Positions 1-12,000 of a stretch of 64,000 bases of DNA are shown one piece after another. Position 1 is the stretch's first letter, and each line of letters begins with the position of its first letter. The stretch is from Bacillota bacterium. GTDB lineage: Bacteria > Bacillota > Clostridia > Acetivibrionales > JAEZXR01. The stretch lies in contig JAEZXR010000105.1 of assembly GCA_023419605.1 (NCBI GenBank), positions 85,225-149,224 of the forward strand, given 5' to 3'. The translations under genes and the position numbers were made by a program. The notes under the pieces are model-generated. The model searched no databases. It was given only the letters and a program-made list of their open reading frames with translations, and was not told where the DNA came from.

Positions 1-2
1 TG

Positions 3-3000
3 AAGGGCTATGCAAACAAAGCCCGTACAATTTATGAAAACCAATATACTTTTAAGAAATACATCGAGGAATGGGAAGAAGAATTCAAGAAATATAAACT
101 GGACCTTATAAAAATGTTATATGACAGCCAATGGCTTATGTCGGATGCAAGCCAGTTTAAAAAAGAAAAGCTGTTATTCCTTCTGGCCGTTATGAGTTCC
201 TTGAAGAAACTGAATAAAAAATGGAATTTGTCCCAGGAGAAGCTTCTGGAGGATCCAAGAATCTATGAGCTTCTGGATTTGATGATTGATGATGCCTTGC
301 CGAAGGAAACGCTGGTAGACCTTCTTGTTTCCGGAAATCTCGATTATAAAGCAGCCGTCGGATTTTTGAACACACGCCTTCAAAGTGTCAAACTGGAAGG
401 ACCGTACGAAATTCTGTCCGGCAGGAATGCTGCCTTGAATGAAATAGGTGATGTTGCAGCCTGGATCAGAGCGGCTGCGGAGAAATCCGGAATTCCTGAA
501 GCAGAAGGTATGTCCACTGTACTGTTTGGAGAAAGCACAGGGGAGGACAAAAAAAATACAGCTGTTGCATTTGACTTGCAGGGTGAATTTGAAAGGGGCT
601 ACAAACAGTTTTTACTGGATTTGTGGCTGAACGGAGTGGAAATAAAATGGGAAACCCTTTATACCAACCGGAATTGTTTTAGGCTTTCCCTGCCTTTATA
701 TGCATTCAAGCGGGAAGTATTCAGGCTCCGACAGGGTACGACCCGGCAGGAATACAGCGTCGGCAGATTGCATCCGCTTCTGGATGCCAATGTTTCTACA
801 CTGGAGGAGCAAAAGTTTGTATTGAAGCTCACCGGTAAGGAATTTTTTATGTCCGACCATATCGTAGCCGACAAAAAAACTCTTCCAGGCGCGGCCTATA
901 TTGAAATGGCACGTGCCGCCGGAGAGCTTTCAGGCGGAAAAAAAGTAGCAAAGCTGAAAAATATTGTTTGGGTGAAGCCTATTACCCTGGATGAGGGTAG
1001 GAAAGAAGTCTTTATAAGCCTTTATCCCGGGGCAGGAGCGGTAGAGTTTGAAATGACCGCCAGGGAAAGCAGGGGCGAACCTGCACTTTGCGCCCAGGGA
1101 AAATTGGTTTATGAAAGCGCCGATTCGAAGCGGGATGCCGGTAAATGCGATCTGGAGCAGTTGAAAAGCCGCTGCGCGGGATATAAGCAGAAGCAGGAGT
1201 GCTACCGGATGTTTAATGCGATGGGATTGCGCTACGGAGAAGCTTTCCAGCCCGTGGAGGAAATCTATTTAGGGCAGGGTGAAGCCTTGGCGCGGCTTGA
1301 GCTTCCTTCCGGCTTGAAAAACATGTTTTCGGAATTTAACCTTCATCCTACTTTACTGGATGGTGCACTGCAGGCAGTGGTATGCCTTGCGGCAGCGGAT
1401 GCCTTTCAGGACAGGAAGCCTCTTTATCTGCCCTTTACTGTAGGTGAAGTTGAAATAATGGAAGCCGTAAGTACAATATGCTATGCCCATGTTTCGGAAG
1501 AGAAGGCAAATGGAAATAAGGGTAAAGACATGCAGACCTTCCATGTTGCGCTGATGGATGAAAAAGGGAACGAATTGGTGAGAGTGAAGGACTTTACGGT
1601 AAGAGTTGTGGAGGCCGGTGAAGAAAAACAGTCTTCGGTAACACTGGCAAAAAGCATATGGCAAAACGATCCCTGCAGTTTTATAAAAGATAAACATAAA
1701 TGGTCTGGAAACATCCTTCTTTTAGATACTCCGGAAAAGCTTCATTACGGTTTTGACAAAATAAAGGACGAGGGCTTGGGCGTGAATATGCAGCTTGCCT
1801 GCGTAAAATACGGGGAAGCCTTTGAGGACCATGGCGGCGGGAGGTTTACCATAAACTCCGAAAACAGCGGAGACTATGAAAAGCTGTTTGCAATGCTCAA
1901 ACAGCAAGGCTTACTGCCGGAAAAAGTCATACTTGGGTGCCCGGTAAAGGATGGGGGTACAACGTCTGATGATCTGGAGAAGGGGCTAAAAGCATCGGTT
2001 TTTACGGCTTTCCGCTTTGTAAAATCCTTGCTGGCGATAAAACCTGAAAATCCGGTTAGAATACTTTTCCTCTATGAAGAAAGCTCCAGGGGGAATAGCC
2101 CGATTTACGCTGCCATGGAAGGATTCTTCCGGACAGCCATGAAAGAAAACTCAAAATTGTCGTTCAAAGCTATCGGAGCAGGCAGCGATATACAATCCTT
2201 CCATGGCAACCTCATGGATTGTTTGCTTTATGAGATGTACGATGACAGTGCTGTGGGGGTCCGCTATACCGATGCAGGAAGGCAGATCAAGATAAACCGG
2301 GAAGAGCAAACGGATACGGGTAAAAATAGCTTAGGGCCTGGATTACTGAAAAAAGGCGGTGTGTATCTCATTACCGGCGGGGCAGGCGGTCTGGGGCTGA
2401 TTTTTGCCGGATACCTCACCGAAAGTTATAAGGCGAAAGTCATTCTTACGGGAAGATCGCAGCCCGGCGATGATGTGAAAGAAAAGATTTCGAAACTCCA
2501 CCTGAATGGAGGAGAGATTTTATATATTCAAGCGGATATCAGCCAAAAAGATGGAGTAGAAGCGCTGATTGAAGCGATAAAGCAGAGATACGGTGAACTC
2601 AATGGCATCATCCATAGTGCAGGGATTGTAAAGGATGCCTATATCGTGAATAAATCCCAGAGTGAAATGCAAGCAGTGCTGGCTCCCAAAGTGGCAGGGA
2701 CGGTTTTCCTGGATGAAGCTACAAAAGGTGAAGATCTGGATTTCTTTGTCATGTTTTCCTCCGTTATCTCCATTCTGGGAAACCCAGGGCAATGCGATTA
2801 TGCTTATGCCAATAGCTTCATGGACCATTATTCCTTTTTAAGGGAGTCCTACCGCAGGGAAGGAAAGCGGTCAGGAAAGACCCTGTCCATCAACTGGCCT
2901 CTTTGGAAGGATGGCGGGATGAAAGTCGACGATAGTACAAGGATACTGATGGAAAAAACCATCGGCATGAAGCCCATGGGCACCTCAGCAGGGCTGGAGG

Positions 3001-6000
3001 CTTTTGAAAAGGGCCTTATGGGTGAGGAATGCAGCTTGGTCGTGGTAGAAGGGAGTAAACCTAAGATTCTTAGTTCCCTGGGGATTTTGAAGGAAAAGGG
3101 GCCTGGTTCAATTGCCGTACAGGGGAAACCGCAGGGGATTGATCACAAAAAGCTTATGGAAAAGCTGCATGAGCATTTAACCGGTATGATAAGCAAAATA
3201 TTGAATTTGCCCACGGAAGAAATCGACCTGGATGGAGACAAGAGTGAATACGGCTTTGACTCCATAACCATCAATGAATTTATAAACCATGTGAATGAGG
3301 AATTTGGGTTGGATATTATTCCGCCTGTATTTTTCGAACATTCCACCGTCGGAGCTTTTGCGCAGCACTTGCTAGAGAGGTATTCCAGTCAGTTGTCGGC
3401 GCGTTATGCTCTGGAAACCGCCAGGGTGGCTGCCGCCGGTGAGGATGAAGGAGAAGGATTCGAAGCGGATGCCGGCATAAATGAGGATATCCTGGTAAAA
3501 AATATCGGTAAGGAACTGGTGGCCGGAGTTTCCGAAATACTTAAAATTGACGAAAAAGAGCTCGATGCCGATATGGAAATCAGCCAGTTCGGTTTTGACT
3601 CCATTTCCCTGACCGAGATGAGCAATTACCTGAATGAATTATATAATACCTCAGTGATGCCTTCGGATTTCTTTGAATACCCAACACTGGAGGGATTCGC
3701 GAAATACATGGTTAAAAAATACAGGGATAAGCTTACAGGTTTTTACGAGGACACTCCCAGAGAAGTAAAGCCCCTGCAGCGCACCAGAGCTGCCGTACAA
3801 ACCTGGGAGAAAAATAATGCCACAATCCCTCTGGAACCCACCTCCCGTCTCGAAACCGTAAAAGAATATGAGGACGAGCCTGTGGCGGTGATCGGAATCA
3901 GTGCAAAGATGCCCCTGTCCGAAGATGCGGATGCCTTCTGGAGCAACATTTTGGACGGTGTGGATATGGTCACCGAGATTCCCAAAGACCGGTGGGATTG
4001 GGAGAAGTTTTACGGAGATCCCTTAAGGGAGCCCAATAAGACAAACATTAAATGGGGCGGATTTATGAAGGATGCCGACAAATTTGATGCGGCATTTTTC
4101 GAAATACCTCCCATGGAAGCACAGTTGATGGACCCACAGCAAAGGGTGTTTCTGGAGACGGCATGGAAAGCCATTGAAGATGCCGGGTATAATGTATCGG
4201 ATTTGTCCGGCTCCAAGACCGGCGTATTTGTTGGGGTTTCAACCTGGGATTACAGTGAGCAGCTTGCATTGAAGCAGGGGGACATTCAAGCCCATACTTC
4301 AACGGGGACGGTGCATTCCATTCTTGCAAACAGGATATCCTACCTGCTGAACCTGCACGGTCCCAGTGAACCTGTAGATACTGCATGCTCCAGTTCCCTT
4401 GTGGCTGTATACCGTGCTGTGGAAGCCCTGAGAGCGGGAGACTGCCATATGGCCATTGCAGGCGGGGTCAATGTCATCAGCAGTCCGACGCTGTATATAT
4501 CTTTCAGCAAGGCTGGCATGCTGAGCAAGGACGGAAGATGCAAAACCTTCGATAAAGATGCCAATGGGTATATTCGGGGCGAAGGGGCCGGGGCGGTCAT
4601 TCTTAAACCCCTGAGCAAGGCAAAGGCAGACGGAGACCGTATTTATGCAGTTATAAGGGGGATGGCGGTGAATCATGGCGGCCATGCCAATTCCTTAACG
4701 GCACCAAATCCCAATGCCCAGACTGAACTCATAGCCACTGCATGGAAAAGAGCCGGAATCAAGCCCACCAGGGCTGCCTATATCGAAGCCCATGGAACCG
4801 GCACAAGCCTTGGGGACCCCATTGAAATTAACGGCTTGAAGAAAGCCTTTGAGCAATTATACAGTGAATGGAATCTGACAGGGGCTACACCGAATTCTTG
4901 CGGAATCGGTTCTGTTAAGACAAACATAGGACATCTGGAAGCTGCTGCAGGCATCGCGGGCTTGATCAAGCTGATTCTTGCCATGAAGCACGGTGTCATC
5001 CCCGGAAACCTGCATTTTAAAGAACTGAACCCCTATATCAAATTGGAGGGAAGTCCCTTCTATATCGTAAACAAAAACACCGTATGGGAGTCTCCAAAGG
5101 ACGAGCAAAACAGGCCTTTGCCGCGCTGCGCAGGGGTTAGCTCTTTTGGCTTCGGAGGAGTGAATGCCCATATTGTCCTGGAAGAATATAACGATAACCG
5201 GAGTGCTGCCGAGGACACGCAAAACGCTCCGCAGGTTATCGTAATGTCTGCACGGAATGAAGAAAGGCTTCGGGTCTATGCCCAAAACCTTTCCGCCTAC
5301 CTGGAGAATACCCTCAGCTCTGCAGAGAATGGAAACGGCAGCCTGCAGGGACATATTCTTAACGGTTTGGCTGAGATCGCTTCAGCCATAATGAATGTTG
5401 ACGTGAAGGAAATCGATACAGAAGAAAGTCTGCTGGAATCGGGTATGGACTATGTGGGGCTTACACGGCTTGCCGGAGAAATCAACCGCAGGTACAGCCT
5501 TGATACCAGTGACAGACTCCTGGCGGAACATAGCTCCCTTGCTGCTATTACAGCTTATCTGGAGAAAAACCATGCAGACCGGTTTGATGCAGACCGGAAG
5601 CCTGCCGGCACAAAGGAAAGGGAGAACAGGGAAGAATTCAACCTTACGGATATTGCCTACACGTTGCAGGTCGGCAGGAAGCCCATGGAGGAACGCCTGG
5701 CTCTTGTGGTAAGCAGTGTCGGTGAATTAAAGGAAAAACTTCATCGGTTTGCGCAGGGAGAGCAGGATTTTGAAGGATTGTACAGAGGAAGCATAAAAAC
5801 AGCCAGGGCAAAATCCTCCCCGCTTGTGGAAGGCAAGGTAGGGGAAGAGTTCATAAAAATGATACTATGGGAAAAAGACTGCGGCAAGCTGGCCTACCTG
5901 TGGGTTAACGGAGTCAATATCGACTGGAAGAAGGTTCACGGGGAACCGCAGGCAAGGAAGATATCACTGCCGACCTATCCTTTCGAAAGGAAACGCTATT

Positions 6001-9000
6001 GGATTTCCGAAGGGGAAGGGATCAAATCAGAGGCCGGGTATGGCAGGGTAAGTTCTTCCATTCATCCCTTGATTGATGAGAATATATCGGATTTACAGGA
6101 ACAGCGCTATCGAAAGGCTTTCACCGGAGAGGAGTTCTATCTCACCGACCACCGGGTGCAGGACATGAATGTCCTGCCAGGCGTTGTCCATCTGGAGATG
6201 GCAAGGGCTGCCGGAAGCCTTGCGGGAGGCAGAAATGTGAAGTGCTTAAGGAACATAACCTGGGTAAGGCCGGTGAAGGTTTCGGAAGGTGTGAAGGAGG
6301 TCCTGATCAGCCTTTATCCTTCAGGAACCGATGCAGTGTTTGAAATTGGAACCGTATCGGAAAATGGCGGAAGGATGGTTTATTCACAGGGTGAAATTTG
6401 CTTTGAAGGACAAAAAGAAACCAAAGACAAGGGGGAAAGCATTCCTGTTGAAGATATAAGGAAACGCTGTACAGCCCGGATGACAGGGGAAGAATGCTAT
6501 AACCTGTTCGGCAGGGCAGGAATCGATTACGGCAGTTCCTTCCGGGTCATAAGGGAGATGTTCATCGGAAACGGGGAAGTACTCACACATCTTGTACCTT
6601 CAGGAACAGCAAAAACAAATGCAGATGGCTTTGGACTCCATCCGGCCATTCTGGATGGGGCATTTCAATCCGTTTTAGGTATGTTCGGCAGCACCCAGGA
6701 CAATGCGTACCTGCCGTATAACTTGCAGGAAATAGAAATTTACCGGGAAGTGGCAGGCGAGTGCTATGTGCATGTAAAGCCGTCGGGTGCAACAGCAGGA
6801 GCGGAACGGAAGGTAATGCGATTTGACATTATTGTCACTGATGGAACCGGCCTTGTATGTGCAGTCATTAAAAATCTGGCCGTTATGCAGCTAAAGACAG
6901 GAAATGCATATGAAGAAGCCACTTTGGGCGGGATACACTCCCCTATGCCGGCAGCGGAAGTGTTCCCCGGCGAAGTTGAAGATACAGTGAATAGAAGTAT
7001 GCCCTCCGGCACCGGTGGGGATGAAATTGACCGGAATTCCCTTGTCAGGAATCTGGAAAAGGACTTGACACAGGTTATCTGCGACCTTTTAAAGCTGGAG
7101 GAAAAAGAAATCGATAATGAAACGGAATTCAGCAGGTTTGGTTTTGACTCCATCACCTTATCGCAGTTCAGTACCCGAATTTCCGACAAATACAGCATCC
7201 ACTTCATGCCCTCCCAGCTTTTTGAATTGCCGAACCTCGGGAAGCTTTCAAAATACCTGTCGGAAGCCCATCGGCAAATTTTTGCGGAGTACTACCGCGG
7301 AAAAGTAAAAACTGTACGGAAACGCGAAAATACGGCTAAAATCCAGCCGGAACAGAAAAGGGAAAGCAGGAGGTTCCTGCAAGGGATGGCAGGACACTAT
7401 ACCCATCTATCTGCGGCCCATGAGACTGAACCCATTGCAATTATCGGTATGAGCGGAGTATTTCCTCAGTCGGGAAATCTAGAGCAATTCTGGGACAATC
7501 TGGTTTCGGGCAAGGATATGATAAGGGAAATTCCTGCAGAGCGTTGGGACTGGAAGCAGTATTACGGCGATCCCATAAAAGCTGGTAATAAAACCAATGT
7601 AATATGGGGCGGTTTTATGAATGAGGTGGACAAATTCGATTCCGCATTCTTCGGCATCTCACCGAAGGAAGCCGAACTCATGGACCCGCAGCAGCGGATT
7701 TTCCTGGAGACTGTATGGAAGGCCATTGAAGACGCCGGTTACAGGGTATCGGACCTGGCAGGCAGTCAAACGGGGCTTTTTGTGGGTGTAGGGGCTTCGG
7801 ATTACTATGAGCTTTTGAAGGACAGCGGTGTAGATGTCCAGGCACAAACCTCCACAGGCATGGCCCATTCCATACTGGCGAACAGGATATCTTTCCTTTT
7901 GGATATCCACGGCCCCAGCGAACCCATCGATACGGCCTGCTCCAGTTCTCTTGTGGCAGTCCACAGGGCCATTGAATCCATAAAAAACGGCGATTGCGAT
8001 ATGGCCATTGCCGGGGGTGTGAATGTAATACTCAGACCGACCTATTATATCTCCTTTAGCAAAGCAGGTTTTCTGAGCCCGGACGGGAAGTGCAAAACCT
8101 TTGACAAGGATGCCAATGGTTATGTCAGGGGTGAAGGCTGCGGTGCCGTTATGCTCAAGAGGCTCAGCAGGGCACTGGAGGATGGAGATCATATTTATGC
8201 GGTTATAAAGGGGTCCGCCATTAATCATGGAGGCAGGGCAAATTCCCTTACAGCGCCCAATCCCAATGCACAGGCTGATTTGATCGTGAAGGCATGGAAG
8301 AAATCGGGGATCGACCCTGCAACCATATCGTATATCGAATCCCACGGTACCGGGACAAGCCTGGGTGACCCTATAGAAATCAACGGATTGAAGAAAGCCT
8401 TTGAAGAGCTCTATAAGGGCGCAGGAAAAAAAGCACCTGCTGTACCTCACTGCGGCATCGGTGCGGTCAAAACCAACACAGGGCATTTGGAGACCGCAGC
8501 AGGAATGGCAGGCTTGATAAAAATCCTATTGTCTATGAAGCATGCCATGATTCCGGGAAACCTTCATTTCAATACGCTGAATCCGTACATACAGCTGGGG
8601 GAAAGCCCCTTTTATCTGACGGACGAGAACAAGGAGTGGAAAAGGCTGAAGGATAAGGAAGGAAACCTGGTGCCAAGGCGTGCAGGCATAAGCTCCTTCG
8701 GTTTTGGCGGAGTCAACGCCCACATCGTTATGGAGGAATACGAGGAACCCAAACCGTCAGAGCCATGGGAGGGCGAACCGCTGGTCTTTGTGCTTTCAGC
8801 AAAGAAGGAGGATCGGCTGAAGGCTTACTGCAAAGAGCTTTTGCATTTCCTGGAGAAAGAAGGAGACCGCGTACCCCTGGAATCGGTTGCCTATACTTTG
8901 CAGGTAGGCAGGGAATCTATGGCAAAACGCCTGGCCATTGTTGCCGATACCATGGAAGATTTGAAAAAGGCACTTTCGGATTTTTATAAGGGCAAAACCG

Positions 9001-12000
9001 ACATGGAAAATGTATATACCGGAAGTGTGCAGGATGACCGGCAGAAGGCTGGAATGGTACTAGGAGGAAGATCTGGCAGGGAATTTGTAAGGATGCTGAT
9101 GGATGATAAGGCCTATGGAAATATGGCACAACTCTGGGTCATGGGCCTGGAAATTGAATGGGAGCACCTGTACCTGGGAGAGGTTCCGGGGAAGGTATCA
9201 CTTCCTACCTATCCTTTCGCGAGGACAAGGCATTGGGTTCCCGAGGATAAGAAGAAGGAAGGTATCAGCCAAAAGCCTGTAAAGCAGATTTCCGATGCTG
9301 AGGCTGCACAAATCCTTGCAAGGCGCAGCCTGGCCCCGTCGAAACCGGAAGGGAAACAGGATAATAAAAATGGTATTTTCTACTATGCACCTGTATGGAA
9401 GCAGGTTCCCCTTGAAGCCGGACAATTGAACGAAAACAGCAGTAAGGCGGAGGGGAAAATAGTAATTATATATACACCTTACGCAAGCAGCTTGTGTAGT
9501 ACCCTTTCCGGGTTTTACCCGGCAAACAGGTCCATACGCATAAAGCTGGGAAGCCAAAACCTACAGACGTCGCAGTCCGAATGGGAAGTGAATCTATGGG
9601 AACCGGGAGCCTTCAGCAGCTGCATGGAAAGTATGGGTCCCATTGACAGAATCTACTTCCTGGGGGGGGTACAGGGAACAGACATTGATACCGAAGACCC
9701 TGTGCAGTTGGAGGAAAGCCAGCAAATGGGTGCCCTTTCCCTGTTCCGGCTGGTAAGGGAACTGGGAGCTAAAGGTTATGCAAAGAAAGCGCTACAGCTT
9801 ACGGTGGTTACAAACAACATCTACCGCGTGCTGCCCGAGGACAGGATTATTCCTTGTGCAGCCAGCCTGGTGGGTATTACAAAATCCATCAGCAGGGAAT
9901 ATCCTGCGTGGAGTGTTGCCCTTTTGGATATTGATTTATGTGAAACCGACAAGGAGGCTGAGGGCGAAGCTTTAGCGGCCGCTGCGCGTGCGGTGGTAAT
10001 GGAGCCTTCAAGGCCTCAGGCGAAGGAGGCTGCACTGCGGGAAGCAAAGCGGTATGTAAGATTTGTTGAACCGGTAAGACTTCCGCCCATAGAAAGCAGC
10101 GGATTCAAAAAGAACGGAGTATACATAATCCTGGGAGGTGCAGGCGGAATCGGCCTGGAGCTTGGCCTGTACCTTGGTGAAACCGTACAGGCAAACCTTG
10201 TGCTTATGGGACGGAGTGAGCTGGATGCTGCAAGGATGGAGAAAATTGCACAGATCGAAGCGAAGGGCGGCAAAGCCATTTACCTGCGTGCCGATGCAAA
10301 CAACCTGGAAAGCATGAAAGCCGCTGTTGCCAGAGCGAAAGAGCATTTCGGCAGGATTGATGGCGTGATCCATTCGGCTATCGTGCTGCAGGATAAATTG
10401 ATTGCCAACATGGAGGAGAAGGAGTTTCGCAGGGCTCTTGATACTAAAGTTACGGGCAGCTTGAACCTTTATAAGGCGGTGGAAGCCGAAAATCCCGGGT
10501 TTATCCTGTTCTTCTCCTCCGCCCAGTCCTTTGTAGGAAATGCAGGACAAAGCAACTATGCGGCGGGATGCACCTTTAAGGACGCTTTTGCCTACTATCT
10601 TCACGGCAAATGCCCTGCAAAGGTACAGATCGTAAACTGGGGCTACTGGGGCAGCGTTGGCATTGTAGCCAGTGAGGTATACAATAAAAGGTTGAATGAA
10701 AGGGGAATTGCATCCATCGATCCGAAAGAGGGCTTTGCAGCATTGGAAACGGTACTGGGCAACCGCGCCGTGCAGGTTATGCCCATCAAAGCAAACAAAC
10801 AACTGATGGAGATGATGGGAGCCGATTTTGCAAAACAAAGGATTGTATTCCCCTGGAAAATGCCCGCCCTGGTGGATACTGCACTGGATATGGGTAAGCA
10901 GCCGGTACCGGGGGAGGAAACCCTTGCAAAACTGGGAGAATCCTTCAAAAATCTTGAAAGATTTGCCGATCTGCTGCTGCTTCAGGGATTCAGAGCGATG
11001 GGATTCTTCCAAAAAGCAGGCGAGAAGTATGAAATACCGGAGCTGAAAGAGAAGCTTGAATTTATACCCAAGTATGGGCGGTTATATGATGAATTTATTA
11101 ATATTTTCCAGGAGTCCGGCTTCATTTCACTGGAGGGAACTACGGTTATTACTTCTCAAAGGATGGAAACGGAGGAGCTGAAGGAGGAAATTGCAGCGCT
11201 GGAATACACAAAAAAGCATCTGGAAACTGCCTATCCGGCGGTGAAAACCCATGCAAACCTCCTGTGGGCATGCAGCAGGCATTACCCTGAAATATTTACC
11301 GGAAAAGTCCGGGCAACGGATATTATGTTCCCTAATTCGTCCATGGAGCTGGTGGAAGGCATTTATAGAGGGAACGATGTTGCAGACTACTATAACGGAC
11401 TTGTCATTTGGTCCCTGCTTTCCTACATAGAAGCCAGAAAAGCGACACTGGCTGCGGGTGAAAAGATTAAAATCCTTGAGATCGGCGCAGGGACAGGAGG
11501 TACCAGTGCACCGGTATTTAAAGCCATAAGCAAATACAAGGAGCATTTGGTGTATACCTATACCGATATTTCCATGGCGTTTATACATTACGGAAGGCAG
11601 CAGTTTGAAGCGCAAAACCCTTATGTGGAATTCAAGGTCCTCAATATTGAAAATGATATAAAGAGCCAGAATTACACGCCGGGGGACTATGACATCATCA
11701 TCGCTACCAATGTACTTCATGCCACCAAGAATATCAGAAATACCCTGCGCAACATGAAGGACCTGTTGAAAACAAACGGATGGGCGGTCATCAATGAGAT
11801 TACCCATGTGCAGCATGTCGCGACCATGACCTTTGGCTTGTTGGATGGCTGGTGGCTGTACGAAGATGAAGAAAACCGCATGAAGGGATCGCCTTTATTG
11901 AAAAGGGAGACCTGGGAAAGGATACTGAAGGAGGAAGGGTTTGGCCGGGTGGAAGCCCTTGGCGTCAATGGAGCGGTTGACGGCGGCATGGATCATAATG

